A stretch of 6,135 nucleotides of DNA from Anaerolineae bacterium (GTDB taxonomy: Bacteria; Chloroflexota; Anaerolineae; 4572-78; J111). A program made the position numbers and the translations under genes. Every line of letters begins with the position of its first letter. Position 1 is the stretch's first letter. Shown in pieces: positions 1-4,880 of the stretch. Below the pieces are notes generated by a model. It was not told the DNA's origin and ran no database searches. It was given only the letters and a program-made list of their open reading frames with translations. The stretch is from contig JAGRBY010000442.1 in NCBI GenBank assembly GCA_020433835.1, forward strand, positions 1-6,135. Reading direction: 5' to 3'.

Positions 1-274
1 GATTGTTACGACTATCAAACAGCGTGTATTTGGTCGCCAGCACAAAATAGTCCCGGTCGGCGGCGATAAACTCGCCCACGTAGCGCTCGCTGGTGCCTTC
101 CGTATAGCGGTTGGCCGTGTCGATAAAGTTGCCGCCCGCTTCCGCAAAGCTATCGAATATTTTCTTACTCTCTTCTTTCGAGGCTCCCCAGCCCCAATCT
201 TCGCCAAAGGTCATGGTTCCCAGGGCCATCTCGGAAACCCGCAGACCGCTCTTACCTAAAAGTTTGTATCGCAT
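1..274 (-). CDS. Aldo/keto reductase, N-terminal part (runs off the left edge)
   Basis: This is the first 91 codons of an NAD(P)H-dependent aldo/keto reductase, a cytoplasmic (beta/alpha)8-barrel enzyme that reduces aldehydes or ketones. The protein begins MRYKLLGKSGLRVSEMALGT, the usual opening of the YajO/Tas/aryl-alcohol-dehydrogenase-like branch. Three of the four catalytic residues are visible: Asp52 and Tyr57 in FIDTANRY, and Lys82 in LATKY. The catalytic His lies beyond the edge. The ATG at 274-272 is preceded by GGAGAAAG, a good Shine-Dalgarno sequence. The gene is divergent from the HxlR-family regulator, with 261 bases between the starts, which suggests that this regulator controls it (inference). 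It is distinct from the second aldo/keto reductase in the window, so the two are not a recent duplication. The substrate cannot be told. Confidence 0.93.
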   Translation of the reverse strand, partial: MRYKLLGKSGLRVSEMALGTMTFGEDWGWGASKEESKKIFDSFAEAGGNFIDTANRYTEGTSERYVGEFIAADRDYFVLATKYTLFDSRNN

Positions 275-298
275 TATTCTTTCTCCAAAGGCTAATCA

Positions 299-404
299 AG
301 CAGTCAGCACTCTGCGGTCAGCTTTCAGCTTTTCTCAATGCAGATTTAGTTCAATAATTTTTTGCATAATAAAGCTGACTGCTGACGGCTAATAGCTAAC
401 CGCT
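299..404. repeat. 106-bp imperfect inverted-repeat element
   Basis: Two 34-base arms, 299-332 and 371-404, are imperfect reverse complements around a 38-base A+T-rich loop. The inner part of the arms agrees best: GTCAGC followed by TCAGCTTT on the left matches AAAGCTGA followed by GCTGAC on the right. The outer part has several mismatches. It codes for nothing convincing. The GTCAGC/GCTAAT-rich arms resemble the short dispersed palindromic repeats seen between genes in Chloroflexota and cyanobacteria (inference from memory). No clear target-site duplication is visible at the ends. It lies between the start of the partial aldo/keto reductase and the candidate promoter of the HxlR-family gene. 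Confidence 0.7.
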
Positions 405-408
405 AAGT

Positions 409-438
409 TTGCATAAACCGTATAAATCAGTATATAAC
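409..438 (+). promoter_or_regulatory. Candidate promoter of the HxlR-family gene
   Basis: TTGCAT (409-414) and TATAAC (433-438) are separated by 18 bases and could serve as -35 and -10 elements. The match to the sigma-70 consensus is partial, and the leader to the ATG at 536 would be long at about 90 bases. A second pair, TTTCAA (451-456) and TATACG (475-480), is also possible. Neither is decisive. Confidence 0.3.
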
Positions 439-508
439 ATACGCGCCAAGTTTCAAGTAGGTACTTTTTTGTGTTATACGCACCTTTTAGTACGTATACG
501 CATCTTAT
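430..508. promoter_or_regulatory. Candidate operator region with three ATACGC repeats
   Basis: The motif ATACGC followed by GCC, ACC or ATC occurs three times in the same orientation, at 439-447, 476-484 and 496-504. The first copy is also the right arm of GTAT-N5-ATAC (430-442). The third overlaps the palindrome GTATAC (494-499) and sits next to TACGTA (491-496). HxlR-family proteins bind as dimers to A+T-rich sites with GTA/TAC half sites, often upstream of their own gene. That makes this a reasonable operator for the adjacent regulator, but the exact half sites are inference. Confidence 0.4.
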
Positions 509-535
509 TTGAGGGAAGTAAGGGAAGGAAATGCA

Positions 536-913
536 ATGGACAATCCAATCACGCCGAATGTGTTAGACCCCAACTGTGGCTCGCGGCGGGCCTTAGATCT
601 GATTGCCGATAAGTGGACGATGCTGGTGGTGTATGTGTTAGCGGCGCACAAGACGGTACGCTACGGGGAACTGCAGCGGCATATCGGCGGTATCTCGCAG
701 AAGATGTTAACTCAAACGCTGCGCAAAATGGAGCAAGATGGGTTGGTAAACCGGACGGTTTATCCGGTTGTGCCGCCCAAAGTTGAATATTCTTTAACCG
801 ATCTCGGCTGCACGCTCATCGAGCCGCTGACGGCCCTGTGCCAATGGTCCGAGGCGTATATTCATCACGTTGAGGCCGCGCGTTCGATGCAGCTTAACCA
901 CAATGGTCATTGA
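536..913 (+). CDS. HxlR-family winged-helix transcriptional regulator
   Basis: This 125-residue cytoplasmic DNA-binding protein has the normal length for HxlR-type (DUF24) regulators. The family signature is plain: Cys14 before RRALDLIADKWT (residues 17-28), then YGELQRHIGGISQKMLTQTL (43-62) as the recognition-helix region, and VYPVVPPKVEYSLTDLG (75-91) as the wing. The ATG at 536 is chosen because AGGGAAGGAA (521-530) sits five bases upstream; an in-frame TTG at 509 would place this ribosome site inside the gene. In relatives such as YodB, HypR and QorR the equivalent N-terminal cysteine senses quinones, aldehydes or oxidants. Two further cysteines occur, at 92 and 102. Its divergent neighbour is an aldo/keto reductase and three more oxidoreductases follow on the opposite strand, so redox or carbonyl sensing is a sensible inference. 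The inducer and the targets are unknown. Confidence 0.95.
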   Translation: MDNPITPNVLDPNCGSRRALDLIADKWTMLVVYVLAAHKTVRYGELQRHIGGISQKMLTQTLRKMEQDGLVNRTVYPVVPPKVEYSLTDLGCTLIEPLTALCQWSEAYIHHVEAARSMQLNHNGH

Positions 914-960
914 GCGGCATCATTCGTAATTTTTGTACACCTCGTAAAAAACGGTGAAAC

Positions 961-1028
961 ACTGAACCACTGATTTTCTTGAGGTCACTGATTACTTTCA
1001 GTGATTTCAGTTGCTTCAGTGGTTCAGT
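961..1028. repeat. Nested palindrome of ~9-bp ACTGA/TCAGT units
   Basis: The outer arms, ACTGAACCACTGA (961-973) and TCAGTGGTTCAGT (1016-1028), are perfect 13-base reverse complements. An inner hairpin pairs TCACTGA (985-991) with TCAGTGA (998-1004) over a six-base loop. The right half is a short tandem array with TCAGT at 998, 1007, 1016 and 1024. The left half carries ACTGA at 961, 969 and 987. It fills the gap between the convergent HxlR-family and SDR genes, so it may act as a two-way terminator. No strong T run follows on the plus strand; on the minus strand CCGTTTTTTACG lies a few bases beyond the left arm. A dispersed repeat unit is equally likely. Confidence 0.7.
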
Positions 1029-1046
1029 ATTTCGATATTGAAAATG

Positions 1047-1781
1047 CTAGGCCAGCGCCTCGGCCATTGTCCGCATGCGTACTTCGATAATGCGCGATTG
1101 GGGAGATTGCGTGCAGGCTAATAGAACCGCTCCGGCTACATCCTCGGGTTCAAGCATATCAGACTCAGATACGCTCTGTTCGGTGCGACCTTTGCCCAAA
1201 GCGAACTCGGTTTTTACGCCGCCCGGACAAATAATTCCCACCTTAATACCGTGAGGACGCAGTTCTTTATCCAGGGCTTGCGCAAAGCCGACCTGGGCAA
1301 ATTTCGTCGCGCAGTAGACGGCCTCGCCGGCAAAGCCGTAAACTCCGGCCATGGAGGATATCATCAAAACGGTTCCGGCTCCTTGCTCGATCATCACCGG
1401 TACCGCATGCCGGGTAAACAGAAATGTGGATCGCACATTGATGTCCACCATTTCATCATAATCTGCGGCGCTGGTGTCAACCAGGTTCTTGTAGTTGCCA
1501 ACGCCAACATTGTTAATCAAAATATCCAGCGAACCAAATGTCTCTTTAGCAGCAGCGACCGCTTGCAGAGCGGTTTCCTCTTCGCGGGCGTCACCTACAA
1601 TGATGGTGGCATCGCCCCCAAGCTCTCTGGCCTGCGCGGCCAGCTCTTCTAATCGACCTTGCCGGCGTGCCGTCAGCACCAAACTGGCACCTTCTGCGGC
1701 CAAGGCGATGGCGCTGGCCCAACCAATACCGGCACTCGCTCCGGTGATTACGGCTACTTTACCCGCTAACTTCTTTGTCAT
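1047..1781 (-). CDS. Classical short-chain dehydrogenase/reductase (SDR)
   Basis: This 244-residue cytoplasmic NAD(P)H-dependent oxidoreductase has the usual length of classical SDRs. The Rossmann motif TGASAGIG spans residues 13-20, and NNVG at 90-93 replaces the common NNAG. The catalytic tetrad is Asn115, Ser143, Tyr156 and Lys160 (the Tyr-x3-Lys motif in VYCATKF). ICPGGVKTEF follows near residue 210. Arg39 and Arg40 after the second strand favour NADP(H) (inference from the family). The ATG at 1781-1779 has AAAGGAG six bases upstream; an in-frame ATG at 1862 would add 27 unrelated residues and bury that ribosome site, so it was rejected. The gene lies downstream of the aldo/keto reductase on the same strand and converges on the HxlR-family gene. 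The C-terminal end is normal. It resembles YdfG/FabG-like general carbonyl reductases, but the substrate cannot be assigned. Confidence 0.94.
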   Translation of the reverse strand: MTKKLAGKVAVITGASAGIGWASAIALAAEGASLVLTARRQGRLEELAAQARELGGDATIIVGDAREEETALQAVAAAKETFGSLDILINNVGVGNYKNLVDTSAADYDEMVDINVRSTFLFTRHAVPVMIEQGAGTVLMISSMAGVYGFAGEAVYCATKFAQVGFAQALDKELRPHGIKVGIICPGGVKTEFALGKGRTEQSVSESDMLEPEDVAGAVLLACTQSPQSRIIEVRMRTMAEALA

Positions 1782-1834
1782 CGTTTTCTCCTTTGAGATT
1801 AAGACATGTTGAATGAAATAAAGTGGAGTGAACA

Positions 1835-1880
1835 GCCTCAAATGCGAACAGGGGAATCTCATTCGCTTTGCATCTGAGGC
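1835..1880. other. Imperfect hairpin between the aldo/keto reductase and SDR genes
   Basis: GCCTCAAATGCGAA (1835-1848) pairs with 1862-1880, read as TTCGC, a five-base bulge, then ATCTGAGGC with one mismatch. The stem is about 13 base pairs. Transcribed leftwards it would lie after the aldo/keto reductase stop (1913) and before the SDR start (1781). No T run follows on that strand, so it is not a textbook terminator. It may slow or process a shared transcript, or form part of the SDR leader. Confidence 0.45.
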
Positions 1881-1912
1881 TACTTCGCTTCTTATACGTC
1901 TGGGTGATAGTC

Positions 1913-2863
1913 CTACGAACCGGCGAAGGCTTCGATCTCCTGAAGTTCCGCGTCGCTCAGGCGGAATTCGCCGGCACCGATAATGCCGGACACTTGCTCT
2001 TTATTGCGCCCGCCGACAATGGCGGCAGTAACGGCCGGATGGCGCAAGGTCCAGGCAATCGCTACCTCACCGGCCATAAGCCCGTGACGCTGGCCGATTT
2101 CCTTGAGCTTGTCAGCTAATGCCAAATTGTAGGTCAGGAGTGGCTCTTTGTAATTGGGATTATTGCGTCGCCAGTCATTATCCGGAAAATTAGCGACTCG
2201 TTCGCGGGTCATTTTGCCGGTCAGCATCCCCGAGGCCATCGGCGAGTAGGCCAGCACGCCGATGTTGTTTTCCTGGCAGAAGGGTAAAATCGAATCTTCG
2301 ATGTCGCGATTAAGCAGCGAGTAAGGCGGCTGGAGCGACGCGATAGGCGCAATTTTTTGGACTCGCTGCATCTGCTCGACGCTAAAGTTGGAAACGCCGA
2401 TATGCCGCACTTTGCCCTCTTCTTTGAGGCGGGCCATCTCCTCCCAGCCCTCTTCAATCTCGGCTTCAGGATTCGGCCAGTGGATTTGGTACAGATCGAT
2501 AGCATCGACACCGAGCCGTCGCAGACTGGCCTCGCACTCACGCCGCACCGAGTCGGCTTTGAGGCTGCGATGAATCTCGCGCTGGTCATCCCAGGTCATC
2601 GAGCATTTTGTAAAAATGTAGGGCTTGGTTCGCATCCCGCTGATGGCCTGGCCAACTAACTCTTCAGAGTGGCCGAGGCCATAAACGGCGGCGGTGTCGA
2701 TCCAGTTCATCCCCAACTCAATCGCCTGTTCGATGGCTTCAATAGCCTGGCGATCATCCTGCGGTCCCCAGCCAAAGGCCCAATTGCCCCCACCGATGGC
2801 CCAACTGCCGAAGCCAATCGGCGTAATATGCATGTCGGTGTTGCCTAATTGTCGTGTTTCCAT
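1913..2863 (-). CDS. Aldo/keto reductase, IolS/YhdN (AKR11)-like
   Basis: This complete 316-residue NADPH-dependent aldo/keto reductase is a cytoplasmic (beta/alpha)8-barrel enzyme. The catalytic tetrad is intact: Asp56 and Tyr61 in WIDTAAVYG, Lys86 in FTKC, and His128 in YQIHWP. IGVSNFS follows near residue 155, and the C-terminal cofactor-binding loop AIVGGRNKEQ covers residues 281-290. The opening METRQLGNTDMHITPIGFGS and the SLLNR stretch resemble the IolS/YhdN branch of Bacillus. The ATG at 2863 has AAGGAAAAG about eight bases upstream, a moderate ribosome site. It follows the MDR gene on the same strand after 113 bases and precedes the SDR gene. Such enzymes often reduce methylglyoxal, aldehydes or sugar-derived carbonyls, but the physiological substrate of this one is not visible. 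Confidence 0.95.
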   Translation of the reverse strand: METRQLGNTDMHITPIGFGSWAIGGGNWAFGWGPQDDRQAIEAIEQAIELGMNWIDTAAVYGLGHSEELVGQAISGMRTKPYIFTKCSMTWDDQREIHRSLKADSVRRECEASLRRLGVDAIDLYQIHWPNPEAEIEEGWEEMARLKEEGKVRHIGVSNFSVEQMQRVQKIAPIASLQPPYSLLNRDIEDSILPFCQENNIGVLAYSPMASGMLTGKMTRERVANFPDNDWRRNNPNYKEPLLTYNLALADKLKEIGQRHGLMAGEVAIAWTLRHPAVTAAIVGGRNKEQVSGIIGAGEFRLSDAELQEIEAFAGS

Positions 2864-2912
2864 GATCTACTTTTCCTTTTGTTATTGTGAGTGGAAGGTA
2901 TATTCTTGCCCG

Positions 2913-2918
2913 ATTATA
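2913..2918 (-). promoter_or_regulatory. Candidate -10 element upstream of the aldo/keto reductase
   Basis: On the minus strand TATAAT occurs about 50 bases before the reductase ATG. It matches the -10 consensus exactly, but no good -35 sits 16-18 bases upstream. If real, this gene can be transcribed separately from the MDR gene behind it. The rest of the 2864-2976 gap shows only a weak GTTGT/ACAAC pairing (2955-2959 with 2970-2974) just after the MDR stop, too poor to call a terminator. Confidence 0.3.
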
Positions 2919-2976
2919 GAAAAAAGCAAGTTAAGGCGCAGTACGATTTTGAGGGTTGTCGCCGACCCAACAACGG

Positions 2977-3993
2977 CTAATGTCGAATACAAATCTTCCC
3001 AAAATGGGCACTGCTGGCTAAATAATCCAGAGCCGGTCGCAGTTCTTCAAAGGCAAAAACGTGATCGACCACCGGCCGCAGGGTGTGGAGCGCAATAGCC
3101 CGCACCATCGCCTCAAATCCGTCGCGGTTGCCAACCGAAATGCCTTGCAAGCGCACCTGCCGGGTAACAATGGGGCCAAGGCTAGCGTTCATATTCAAGC
3201 CGGACAGCACGCCGATTAAACTGAGTGTGCCTCCGGCGCGAATGGCCCGCAGCGATTGGGGCAGCGTGTCCGTTCCACCGACTTCAACAATATGGTCGAG
3301 GCCATCGCCACCCGCTATCGATTTGGCGGCCTTGCCCCACTCGGGCGTCGATATGTAATTGATGCCGTCATCTGCGCCTAAATCGAGCGCCCGCTGCAAC
3401 TTTTCATCGCGGCTTGAGGTTACAATGACGTGAGCACCCTGGAGTTTCGCAAACTGCAAGGCAAACAACGATACGCCACCAGTCCCTTGAATCAGCACTT
3501 TGTCGCCGGCCTTAACCCGACCTTCGGTAACCACGGCACTCCAGGCCGTCAGCGCCGCGCAAGGGAGCGTCGCAGCTTGTTCATCGCTTAAATGGGGTGG
3601 CACGATAACCACCCTCTGCTCACTGAGGGCCATATACTCGGCCATAACGCCGTCCAACGGGCCGCCCAGCGTTGAGAGGAGCCGCTCCGTTGTAGGCTCA
3701 CCGCTAATCCAACTTTGGATCATAATCGGACAGACCCGGTCACCCACCTGAACGCGGCTGACGCCCTCACCAACAGCCACCACCTCGCCGACGCCATCTG
3801 AAATGGGGATGAGCGGCAGTTCGCCCGTTAATCGACCGTAACCGCGCCGAGGCACAACCAAATCGCGATAATTCAACGACGCGGCTTTCATACGCAGCAG
3901 CACTTGGCCCGGCCCCGGTTCCGGTTTGGGCCGTTCAGTCAACGTCAGATTATCAATTGACCAGTTATCTTGTATTTGTATAACTTTCATCAT
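2977..3993 (-). CDS. Zinc-free medium-chain dehydrogenase/reductase (quinone-oxidoreductase-like)
   Basis: This 338-residue protein of the medium-chain dehydrogenase superfamily has a GroES-like N-terminal half and a Rossmann cofactor domain. SLNYRDL (residues 39-45) is typical of quinone-oxidoreductase-like members. The positions of the zinc ligands of alcohol dehydrogenases appear replaced: Asn41 for the first Cys, and Ser65-Asp66 for the His-Glu pair. The four-Cys structural-zinc lobe is also missing. The cofactor loop is GTGGVSLFALQFAK (170-183), with Ser194-Arg195 after the second strand suggesting NADPH. It would act in the cytoplasm on quinones, enones or other carbonyls (family inference). 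ATG codons at 3993 and 3990 both follow AGGGAGG; the first is used. An in-frame TTG at 4008 overlaps that site. The gene is divergent from the PadR-family regulator, a plausible controller. Confidence 0.93.
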   Translation of the reverse strand: MMKVIQIQDNWSIDNLTLTERPKPEPGPGQVLLRMKAASLNYRDLVVPRRGYGRLTGELPLIPISDGVGEVVAVGEGVSRVQVGDRVCPIMIQSWISGEPTTERLLSTLGGPLDGVMAEYMALSEQRVVIVPPHLSDEQAATLPCAALTAWSAVVTEGRVKAGDKVLIQGTGGVSLFALQFAKLQGAHVIVTSSRDEKLQRALDLGADDGINYISTPEWGKAAKSIAGGDGLDHIVEVGGTDTLPQSLRAIRAGGTLSLIGVLSGLNMNASLGPIVTRQVRLQGISVGNRDGFEAMVRAIALHTLRPVVDHVFAFEELRPALDYLASSAHFGKICIRH

Positions 3994-3998
3994 GATTA

Positions 3999-4005
3999 CC
4001 TCCCT
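3999..4005 (-). promoter_or_regulatory. Strong ribosome binding site of the MDR gene
   Basis: AGGGAGG on the minus strand lies five bases before the ATG at 3993 and eight before the ATG at 3990. It rules out the upstream TTG at 4008 as the start. The remaining gap up to the PadR promoter (4009-4133) shows no convincing minus-strand promoter. TTGATA and TATAAA occur there, but only 14 bases apart. Confidence 0.75.
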
Positions 4006-4133
4006 CAAAAGGTCAATAGTTTACAGGAATTTCATGGCCATCAAATGATAGGAAGACCAAGAAATTATTGAGACTGAATTTTATAACATTCGCCGGTGGT
4101 ATCAAAATAGGGAAGGCCCAATCCTTTTTTTAT

Positions 4134-4161
4134 TTGACTATTTATCTCATACGCTTATAAT
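4134..4161 (+). promoter_or_regulatory. Sigma-70-type promoter of the PadR-family gene
   Basis: TTGACT (4134-4139) and TATAAT (4156-4161) are 16 bases apart: five of six and six of six matches to the consensus. Transcription should begin near 4168, giving a leader of about 34 bases. A T-rich run (4124-4131) lies just upstream of the -35. This is the clearest promoter in the window. Confidence 0.75.
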
Positions 4162-4167
4162 TCATCT

Positions 4168-4197
4168 ACTCAAACATTGAGTATCCAAACATTGAGT
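4168..4197. promoter_or_regulatory. Candidate PadR operator: palindrome plus direct repeat
   Basis: ACTCAA-ACA-TTGAGT (4168-4182) is a perfect six-base inverted repeat with a three-base centre. CAAACATTGAGT then recurs exactly at 4186-4197, 15 bases after its first copy at 4171-4182. The block begins at the predicted transcription start and runs to five bases before the ATG. A protein bound here would obstruct both transcription and ribosome loading. PadR-family regulators commonly repress their own gene through palindromes near the promoter, so autoregulation is a good inference. Confidence 0.55.
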
Positions 4198-4201
4198 TTA
4201 T

Positions 4202-4747
4202 ATGATGACTCGCTCACCGCTAACCATTGAATATGCCTTGTTAGGGTTGTTATACCACCAAGCTCGGCATGGCTACGAAATTTATCAAGAATTGCTGAAA
4301 GAAGATGGCCTTGGGCTGGTCTGGCGACTTAAGCAAAGTCAACTTTATGCTCTGCTCGCCAAACTAGAACAACAGGGCCTTGTCGATTCTACCCTGGAAC
4401 CGCAAGAGGGCCGCCCACCACGCAAAATGTTACAACTGACCACACAAGGTCGAGAATCTTTTTTGAATTGGCTGCGAACCCCCGTGCCGCAGGGTCGCAA
4501 AATGCGATTGGAATTTATGGCCAAGTTTTACTTTGCCCGCCAATTTGAACCATCCATCGCGGCTACCTTGATCGATAAGCAGCGTGACGTTTGCCAGGAC
4601 TGGCTGGCATCGCTTCAAATCCAGGCAGACACCCTATCTACGGAAGCTCCGTTTGAATGGCTGGTTTATCAATTTCGTATCGGCCAGGTAGAAGCTATGA
4701 ATAACTGGCTTGATAGCTGCGAACAAACGCTGGTAACCGCCGTATAG
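4202..4747 (+). CDS. PadR-family transcriptional regulator
   Basis: This 181-residue cytoplasmic DNA-binding protein has an N-terminal winged helix: YALLGLLYHQARHGYEIYQEL (starting at residue 11), then QSQLYALLAKLEQQGLV as the recognition-helix region, and EGRPPRKMLQLTTQGRE as the wing. About 80 helical residues follow (roughly 100-175), matching the PadR C-terminal dimerisation domain of the longer, VirR/AphA-like type. Length is normal. Two adjacent ATG codons (4202, 4205) could start it. No clear Shine-Dalgarno sequence precedes them; only GAG near 4194 is present, so translation may be weak. The gene is divergent from the MDR gene and precedes the LysM-ModA gene by 133 bases. PadR proteins are usually repressors released by phenolic or other small molecules, which would fit control of the oxidoreductase; the ligand is unknown. 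Confidence 0.95.
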   Translation: MMTRSPLTIEYALLGLLYHQARHGYEIYQELLKEDGLGLVWRLKQSQLYALLAKLEQQGLVDSTLEPQEGRPPRKMLQLTTQGRESFLNWLRTPVPQGRKMRLEFMAKFYFARQFEPSIAATLIDKQRDVCQDWLASLQIQADTLSTEAPFEWLVYQFRIGQVEAMNNWLDSCEQTLVTAV

Positions 4748-4831
4748 CATGCGTACCACTCACTCCACTTGATATCTTAGCCAAACCCGTTAGGGCGCAA
4801 AGGTTTTACCTCGTCTTAAATTATCGGCTGC

Positions 4832-4848
4832 TATTCAAAGTCTGAATA
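4832..4848. repeat. Small inverted repeat upstream of the LysM-ModA gene
   Basis: TATTCA (4832-4837) and TGAATA (4843-4848) form a six-base inverted repeat around AAGTC. ATTCAAA also occurs twice, starting at 4834 and 4848. It lies about 32 bases before the ATG and could be a regulator site. It does not resemble the known ModE box. No convincing promoter was found in the 4748-4880 gap. Confidence 0.3.
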
Positions 4849-4880
4849 TTCAAACCCTTACTATGGCGATGAGATAAAGA

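Noticed and set aside
111..392. Plus-strand open frame of 93 codons
   Set aside because: It lies mostly antisense to the partial aldo/keto reductase, then runs through the inverted-repeat element. No ribosome site or family-like sequence.
509..535. TTG start nine codons upstream for the HxlR-family gene
   Set aside because: The ribosome site AGGGAAGGAA lies inside this extension and sits ideally for the ATG at 536. The added residues are not family-like.
409..612. Plus-strand open frame of 67 codons
   Set aside because: It overlaps the HxlR-family gene and its operator region in another frame, with no recognisable product.
961..1028. CRISPR array
   Set aside because: The repeat units are only about 9 bases with no spacers of even length, and they invert at the centre.
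1251..1812. Long open frames antisense to the SDR gene
   Set aside because: Shadows of a well-supported gene: low-complexity or unrecognisable translations without ribosome sites.
1782..1862. 27-residue N-terminal extension of the SDR gene from the ATG at 1862
   Set aside because: The SDR fold begins right after the ATG at 1781, which has AAAGGAG at perfect spacing. The extension overlaps a hairpin region and looks non-coding.
2221..2659. Open frames overlapping the aldo/keto reductase on both strands
   Set aside because: The reductase frame has an intact catalytic tetrad over its whole length. The others are shadows.
3994..4008. TTG start at 4008 for the MDR gene
   Set aside because: It would translate the Shine-Dalgarno sequence itself. 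Two ATG codons directly downstream are better placed.
4006..4133. Minus-strand promoter for the MDR gene (TTGATA with TATAAA)
   Set aside because: The spacing is 14 bases, too short for a normal sigma-70 promoter, and no better pair was found.
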